Part shown: in pieces, positions 39,964 through 44,625 of the stretch
Numbering within the stretch: position 1 is the stretch's first letter
Layout of the letters: each line of letters begins with the position of its first letter
Source: a virus
Length of the DNA: 44,625 nt
IMG/VR virus record: IMGVR_UViG_3300026521_000002
Coordinates: 1-44,625 of that record
Reading direction: 5' to 3' (one strand)
Position numbers and translations under genes: made by a program
The notes under the pieces: model-generated
Seen by the model: only the letters and a program-made list of their open reading frames with translations
What the model was told of the DNA's origin: nothing
The model's database searches: none

Positions 39964-41229
39964 TTATAAACTCCCAAAGTCTAAATTATAATCCGTACCT
40001 TCGTACAACTCTTTTATCTCCTGAGCACTCTGGTCAGCAGTAGCTCCTGTTTCTATAGTATCTAACTTATCTGTAGAGTCCTTGATGTAGTTAGCGTTCT
40101 CTAGAGCGTGTTCTATGTTAGAATACGAAGCATTTAAATCTGCTGCTACATCATCTATAGCTTGTTTATCATTAGCAACAGTTAGAATAGCTGAAGCTCC
40201 TATGTTCTCTGTAGTTATAGGGTCTGCTATACTTCCATTGTCTTCAATGTAGCTAGTATTTGCTGCTAAGTCCTCAGCTATTATATTAACATAGCTTGTG
40301 TTATCTGCTACCTTTGTAATATCACTTGAGTTACTTGCTGTAGATACAACATCACTAGAGATAGCTACAACATCGTTAATAGCTGTTTGCATACCTATGA
40401 TTGTGTTAATATCTGTATCTGCTTTAGCTACAGTTGTAATATCGCTAGATATAGAAGCTGCATGAACCACATCAGCTATGTTACCAGATAATGTATTAAT
40501 GTTAGCTTCATTAGCTTCAACTCTGTTTATATTGTATTCATTATCAGCTACTCTAGTGATGTTTGAACTATTAGCTACAGCACTATTGATGTTAGCTTCA
40601 TTAGCTACAGCACTGTTTATATTAGCTTCATTAGCTACAGCACTGTTAATGTTCCCAGAGTTAGCTACAGCACTATTAATGTTAGCTTCATTATTTACTA
40701 CACTATTTATGTTACTCTCGTTTGATACAACACTGTTGATGTTGCTTTCATTAGCTACAACACTATTTATGTTGCCCTCATTGGCTCCAGCTTTAACTAC
40801 ATTAACAATGTTAGTAGATACATCAGTTATACTACTCATGTTATCAACTGTTGTGTTTATATTAGCTTCATTAGCAACAGCATTATTAATGTTAGCTTCA
40901 TTAGCTACAGCTTTGTTTATATTAGCCTCATTATTCGCTACTGCTAATAAGTTGTCTATGTTACTAGCTATATCACTGTATACACTAGGAGCTGTTGTAA
41001 GTCCCTCACCATCTGTAGATGTTGTAATCTTAACAACGTATCCTGCTGCTGGAGCTTCGTGGAACACAATACTATTATTTATAACATCCCACAGATTGTC
41101 TGTAATTTCGTGGTCACTATCATCATAATAAAAATCTACCCTACAATGACTCTGTGAGAGTATTGTAGAAGCAGCAGTGTATATCTTGTTTGTACCATCT
41201 GCGTTAAAACTTTCGGTTGTAATCGCCAT
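39964..41229 (-). CDS. Tail fibre adaptor with decapeptide repeats (421 aa)
   Basis: The first 95 residues (MAITTESFNADGTNKIYTAA, then NSIVFHEAPAAGYVVKITTS) form the attachment region common at the start of podovirus fibres. From residue 101 to 250 there are fifteen successive 10-residue units around NEANINSAVA, and degenerate units continue to about 320. The C-terminal 60 residues are helical (DKQAIDDVAADLNASYSNIE). The gene directly follows gp12, so this protein probably attaches to the tail and carries the 1045-residue receptor-binding protein. 13 bases separate it from tail tube B. Confidence 0.8.
   Translation of the reverse strand: MAITTESFNADGTNKIYTAASTILSQSHCRVDFYYDDSDHEITDNLWDVINNSIVFHEAPAAGYVVKITTSTDGEGLTTAPSVYSDIASNIDNLLAVANNEANINKAVANEANINNAVANEANINTTVDNMSSITDVSTNIVNVVKAGANEGNINSVVANESNINSVVSNESNINSVVNNEANINSAVANSGNINSAVANEANINSAVANEANINSAVANSSNITRVADNEYNINRVEANEANINTLSGNIADVVHAASISSDITTVAKADTDINTIIGMQTAINDVVAISSDVVSTASNSSDITKVADNTSYVNIIAEDLAANTSYIEDNGSIADPITTENIGASAILTVANDKQAIDDVAADLNASYSNIEHALENANYIKDSTDKLDTIETGATADQSAQEIKELYEGTDYNLDFGSL
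40480..40929 (-). repeat. Tandem 30-bp repeats encoding decapeptides in the fibre adaptor
   Basis: About fifteen in-frame 30-base units encode variations of NEANINSAVA (NESNINSVVS, NSGNINSAVA, NEANINKAVA). The most similar stretch is 40570-40700. The units are separated enough in sequence to be stable, but the closest copies could recombine and change fibre length by whole decads without loss of frame. Confidence 0.85.
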
Positions 41230-41241
41230 GCTTTAGTCTCC

Positions 41242-43737
41242 TTAAACTATATCCTTACCTTTATCCCTGTATGTACCACTCATTGTGATAGCACTAACTG
41301 TAAAGGGTTTATCTCCGTTGTTATTGATACTTAACGTTGTTTTGTTTGTATCACTCAACACATTTACTTGTCTTCTGTTTGTAAGGTCTTTATCTATTGT
41401 AAGACCTCTATCTTCTTTAAAGATACTTAGCGTAGCATTACCTTCTAAACTAACACCTATAGTCCTTAACTGTAGTCTACCTCTATTGGTTTGTATTTGA
41501 GCATTAGTCTTCTTAGGTCTCCAACGTGTAAGCTCAATAGTAGATGTATACTCAGTTGTACCTATGTCCTTATGACTATATGAAGCATCAAACACCTTAG
41601 TACCTAATGGTATCTTGTACAGATAATTTGATACACCATCTAAAGATACGAAATACAAATAGTCATCTATAACTGTTACATGGTCTATATCAGATGTAAG
41701 GAAGTTAGAGAAATCCCAAGTATACCAAGAACTCTGTACAAGCTGGTCGCCAGATATAACCTCCCTATACATGTAGAGCTTCTTACTGTTACCTGTACGT
41801 ACTATAAGTGTACCATCCTCAACATAATTTACTATCTGTTTTACTGTACCTTGTATATAAGTAGGCACTTGTATAGTCAAGTCAAGGGCTTTATTCTCAG
41901 AGGTTAATCTAGCAACCCTGTATCTATAGAGTCTAGCTGTATCACCAGTGTTACCTGAGAATACAATACTATCACCATCATACACCGTACCACCTTCATT
42001 ATTATAACTATAGTTAGATAATTTATTAACTATAACAGTTGAAGGTGAGATACCATCTTCTGTATTAAGTAAATACTGTCCTTCAGAGGTCATTATTAAT
42101 AAACCACTTTGAAATATAGATACATTCAAAATATCCAACACTGACTCTGAGGCTATCTTAATCTCTATAGTATCTCCATCTAATACATTAGTTATTGTAG
42201 TTGCGTAGAAATTCCAAAGAACATCAACTTCACTGAATGTTAGAGCATCATCTGATACAATACAAACTCTTCCATTTATGTAGAATAATTGTTGTATCTT
42301 ACTATCTACAAAATTAGGATGTTTATTGTTATCACTATTACCGACTAAAGGTGGTTTAAGCTGGTCTGTGTCTTTCAACAGGTCAGCACTGAAGTTACCA
42401 TCAGGTAATCTCCTTATAACTATAGGCATATTATCTAGCATAGGTAAAAACCTTACACCATCAATATATTTAGCATAGCTAGTGTATTCTTGCCATGTGT
42501 CTTTCCACCTTATTGCATAGTAATCAGTAGCTATATCCCCATCAGTGCTATTTATTTTTACCACTGTACCTTCCCAAGGGAAACTAGCTGGTAAATCTTG
42601 AAGCTTAGCTACATCATATTTCCAACCAAAGGATGCTAAAGAACCCCAAGAGTCCCAGAAGTTGAAAATAAAATCTTCATAACTATCTTTCCATATCTTT
42701 ATTATAGAGCCTCTAGCTTCTGTATTGAAACCATTATCATTTCTAACAGGTGTAACCATAGAACCTACAAAATCAGCTAACTGGTTTGTAAAGTTATCAG
42801 CTACTTTATCTGTAGCAACCTCAGCAACTACAGTGAACTCTTGTTCACCTATATTCAGTAGATACGATGTAGGGTCTTCAGGGTTAGCTGTGTTAACTGT
42901 AACAGTATATTTACCTACATCATCTCTAGTCCATGTTAGAGCACCATCACCATTAGCTGTATCATTAATACCATCTATAGAAGTCCAAGTGAACCCATTG
43001 ATGTCTATCAAGTCACCAGAGCCTACTGTAGAGCCTTTACGTATCTCAACTTTAAAGAAGTCATCTTGAGCATCAGCTTTTGTAGATACAATATTACAAA
43101 CCTCAGATTTATACATTATTTTATTAGCTAGTATCCTTGCAGCATACTCAGATTTATCGCTATCTGCCTCATATTGTACACCATCAAGCTCTGTAACATA
43201 CCTATATTGATGTTCTACATCATTAGAGCTTCTAGATAACCAGTAGTAGGCTATATTTTCAGCATGTTCCTCACCATCTGTTAGAGGTGCTTTATACATA
43301 GGGTCTATGTCTGCTATATTTGAAGCAGCTACATAGTTACTTACTACAGTCTTCTCACTATTAACTATATATGTTGTGTCTCCTATAGTAATACCAGATA
43401 AAGCTGTTTGGTCTGTATGTGTTAAGTATGGAACTACACTCGCATCAGTATCTATAGTTTTAGTTCCTTCACCTATTGTAGTGGCTTCTATAGTACCATC
43501 TTTAGCTATAGCTATTATATGAGACTTACCATCACTTCTAGTATAGTCATATATAAAACTAGCTTCATCTAGTAGACTAATATCAGTAGTCTCTACATTA
43601 GGTCTCCTAGTAGTCCCAAGTACAAGACTTGGATTACAATTTATCATCTCAGTTACTTGGTTATCTTTTCTTAAACTATCTGTCTGACTTGAAACACCAC
43701 CATAGACACCTGGTAGAGTTTTAACTACCAAAGACAT
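41242..43737 (-). CDS. Tail tubular protein B / nozzle (T7 gp12-like), 831 aa
   Basis: Forms the end of the tail tube below gp11. It begins MSLVVKTLPGVYGGVSSQTD and then MINCNPSLVLGTTRRPNVET, the typical opening of gp12 proteins ('...L..GVSQQ...R...Q...N..P....G...R...'). Large beta-rich domains follow, ending TALSINNNGDKPFTVSAITM-like strands. 831 residues (T7 794). The start overlaps the gp11 stop. Confidence 0.95.
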   Translation of the reverse strand: MSLVVKTLPGVYGGVSSQTDSLRKDNQVTEMINCNPSLVLGTTRRPNVETTDISLLDEASFIYDYTRSDGKSHIIAIAKDGTIEATTIGEGTKTIDTDASVVPYLTHTDQTALSGITIGDTTYIVNSEKTVVSNYVAASNIADIDPMYKAPLTDGEEHAENIAYYWLSRSSNDVEHQYRYVTELDGVQYEADSDKSEYAARILANKIMYKSEVCNIVSTKADAQDDFFKVEIRKGSTVGSGDLIDINGFTWTSIDGINDTANGDGALTWTRDDVGKYTVTVNTANPEDPTSYLLNIGEQEFTVVAEVATDKVADNFTNQLADFVGSMVTPVRNDNGFNTEARGSIIKIWKDSYEDFIFNFWDSWGSLASFGWKYDVAKLQDLPASFPWEGTVVKINSTDGDIATDYYAIRWKDTWQEYTSYAKYIDGVRFLPMLDNMPIVIRRLPDGNFSADLLKDTDQLKPPLVGNSDNNKHPNFVDSKIQQLFYINGRVCIVSDDALTFSEVDVLWNFYATTITNVLDGDTIEIKIASESVLDILNVSIFQSGLLIMTSEGQYLLNTEDGISPSTVIVNKLSNYSYNNEGGTVYDGDSIVFSGNTGDTARLYRYRVARLTSENKALDLTIQVPTYIQGTVKQIVNYVEDGTLIVRTGNSKKLYMYREVISGDQLVQSSWYTWDFSNFLTSDIDHVTVIDDYLYFVSLDGVSNYLYKIPLGTKVFDASYSHKDIGTTEYTSTIELTRWRPKKTNAQIQTNRGRLQLRTIGVSLEGNATLSIFKEDRGLTIDKDLTNRRQVNVLSDTNKTTLSINNNGDKPFTVSAITMSGTYRDKGKDIV

Positions 43738-44306
43738 TATATTAACCCTGTAGGGTTCTGTGTTCTATTTAGTAATCTACTACCAGACATTAAATTAACT
43801 TTCTTATGTTTAAACTGTGCTTTCTGTAAGGCTATCTGTGCTCTCTCTGCGTTCCCTTGGAGAACTCTAAGTTCTTGTGTATCACCTAGGACATTATTAT
43901 AATAAGCAGAGGCAGCTTCTCTAACTACAGCATCAGCTACTACAAAAGGTAAATCATCAAAAGCTACATTGAAAACTACATCAAGCTCTTGTGTTTTATC
44001 GAACTTATAGCTTCTAGTAGCTGTATTATAAAGCTTATGGTCTTTTACAATAAATTCAGGACTATAAACAGCTAATACATTATCACTTATAGGTATGTAG
44101 CCATCTGTGTTTGGAACCATTGGATAATTCTTCTCTGTATTAAACCAGTATCCCTCTTGTTGTATACTATCGCTCATTCTTAATAGTGTGTCTCTAGCTA
44201 TACCTACATCACTTGTAGACTCAGCATCTATTGCTTGTGTATTATCTGTAATAGGTATTTCACCTATAGCCCCAAGTAATACATTAACTCCTTCATAAAT
44301 ATCCAT
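43737..44306 (-). CDS. Tail tubular protein A (T7 gp11-like), 189 aa
   Basis: Adaptor ring that joins portal to nozzle and receives the fibres. It begins MDIYEGVNVLLGAIGEIPIT and continues SDVGIARDTLLRMSDSIQQE and GYWFNTEKNYPMVPNTDGYI, the clear gp11 signature. Length matches T7 gp11 (196). It lies about 90 bases past the capsid gene, after the terminator, as in T7, with AAGGAAACAATATG at the start. The C-terminal helices are typical of connector proteins. Confidence 0.95.
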   Translation of the reverse strand: MDIYEGVNVLLGAIGEIPITDNTQAIDAESTSDVGIARDTLLRMSDSIQQEGYWFNTEKNYPMVPNTDGYIPISDNVLAVYSPEFIVKDHKLYNTATRSYKFDKTQELDVVFNVAFDDLPFVVADAVVREAASAYYNNVLGDTQELRVLQGNAERAQIALQKAQFKHKKVNLMSGSRLLNRTQNPTGLI

Positions 44307-44351
44307 ATTGTTTCCTTTATTTAACTTTAATTTAGCTATAAAACTAAATAG

Positions 44352-44384
44352 AAAAAACTAGGCAGTCCGAAGACCACCTTAGTT
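44352..44384 (-). terminator. Strong rho-independent terminator after the capsid gene (T-phi-like)
   Basis: On the minus strand an 8-bp stem closed by a TTCG tetraloop (GTGGTC TTCG GACTGC core), extended by four more pairs past a one-base bulge, is followed by TTTTTT. It lies 13 bases after the capsid stop and 45 bases before gp11. T7 has its T-phi terminator at exactly this place, so capsid and head messages greatly exceed tail messages. Confidence 0.85.
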
Positions 44385-44396
44385 AATTAGAGAGGC

Positions 44397-44625
44397 TTAC
44401 GCATCTCCACCTGTGATTGCTACAGAAGCACCTGGGTTTAATATACCCATACCTAGTGCATATGTAGAAGTCATTAATGTACCTAATTTCTCAGGGATAT
44501 AGTTAGCTTCTGAACTAACATCCATTAATTTAACTACACCAACTGCATCAGATGTAAATAATAGACCTTGAAGTTTCTTATTAGTACCTGCAACATCTAC
44601 AGCTGTATCTTTACCAAATTGGTTA
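44397..44625 (-). CDS. Major capsid protein, C-terminal part (continues at 843)
   Basis: This is the rest of the capsid gene that begins at 843. Only 44397-44498 adds new sequence (33 residues plus the TAA at 44397-44399), because 44499-44625 duplicates 1-127. The C-terminus reads IPEKLGTLMTSTYALGMGIL then NPGASVAITGGDA. Joined across the ends, the open frame is 945 bases with no interruption, giving 314 residues. Confidence 0.95.
   Translation of the reverse strand, partial: NQFGKDTAVDVAGTNKKLQGLLFTSDAVGVVKLMDVSSEANYIPEKLGTLMTSTYALGMGILNPGASVAITGGDA
44499..44625. repeat. Terminal direct duplicate, right copy (assembly overlap)
   Basis: Identical to 1-127. Removing one copy closes the circle at 44,498 bp and restores one uninterrupted capsid gene. 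Confidence 0.95.

Noticed and set aside
40478-41128. Plus-strand open frame of 216 codons opposite the fibre adaptor repeats
   Set aside because: It is the antisense shadow of the decapeptide repeat region; its leucine-rich repetitive product simply mirrors the repeat, and no other plus-strand gene exists.
44397-44420. Frameshifted longer capsid form (gp10B type)
   Set aside because: No slippery sequence was visible near the capsid stop, and the terminator starts 13 bases later.

Overview
The window is one complete, circularly closed genome of a T7-like lytic podovirus (Autographiviridae type). Bases 1-127 are repeated exactly at 44499-44625, so the unique genome is 44,498 bp and the cut falls inside the major capsid gene. 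Every convincing gene is on the minus strand, so transcription runs from high to low coordinates. The base composition is AT-rich, genes are tightly packed or overlapping, and Shine-Dalgarno sites of the AGGA type are common. This points to a low-GC, probably Gram-negative bacterial host. I cannot name the host from sequence alone. I see no integrase, tRNA or CRISPR array.

In transcription order, the physical genome end probably lies at about 25.4-26.2 kb, a gene-poor, repeat-rich stretch between the end of terL and the first early genes. The early block (25.3-23.4 kb) has sigma70-like promoters and three unknown proteins. The middle block (23.3-18.7 kb) encodes a helix-turn-helix protein, a GP88-family protein, ATP-dependent DNA ligase, a WYL-like protein, ThyX and several unknowns. 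Then comes the single-subunit RNA polymerase (18.6 kb), with a phage-type promoter directly in front of it. The replication and nucleotide block (16.1-5.3 kb) holds SSB, a RusA-like resolvase, primase-helicase, family A DNA polymerase, class Ia ribonucleotide reductase (NrdA and NrdB), a MazG-like pyrophosphohydrolase, a DUF3310 protein and a 5'-3' exonuclease.

The late block starts at a promoter near 5.28 kb: gp7.3-like protein, portal, scaffold and capsid, then a strong terminator at 44.36 kb. It continues with tail tube proteins A and B, two fibre proteins and a fibre chaperone, then a lysis cassette (phospholipase A2-like protein, XhlA-like holin, membrane peptide plus amidase). Last come the internal core/ejection proteins, small terminase and large terminase.

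The most unusual features are these. (1) The T7-lysozyme-like amidase frame has no usable start codon, but it is joined in the -1 frame to an upstream 74-residue gene through a perfect G GGA AAG slippery heptamer. This predicts a membrane-anchored 194-residue fusion made by frameshifting. (2) The exonuclease appears to start at ATC behind a perfect AGGAGGTGAT Shine-Dalgarno sequence, which lies within the 3' end of an endonuclease VII-like gene. (3) Four free-standing homing-type endonucleases sit at gene junctions, and each one's 3' end supplies the ribosome binding site of the next gene. (4) Four copies of a new phage promoter motif (core GGACATATTA) sit at strategic places, including one that would drive the phage's own RNA polymerase.
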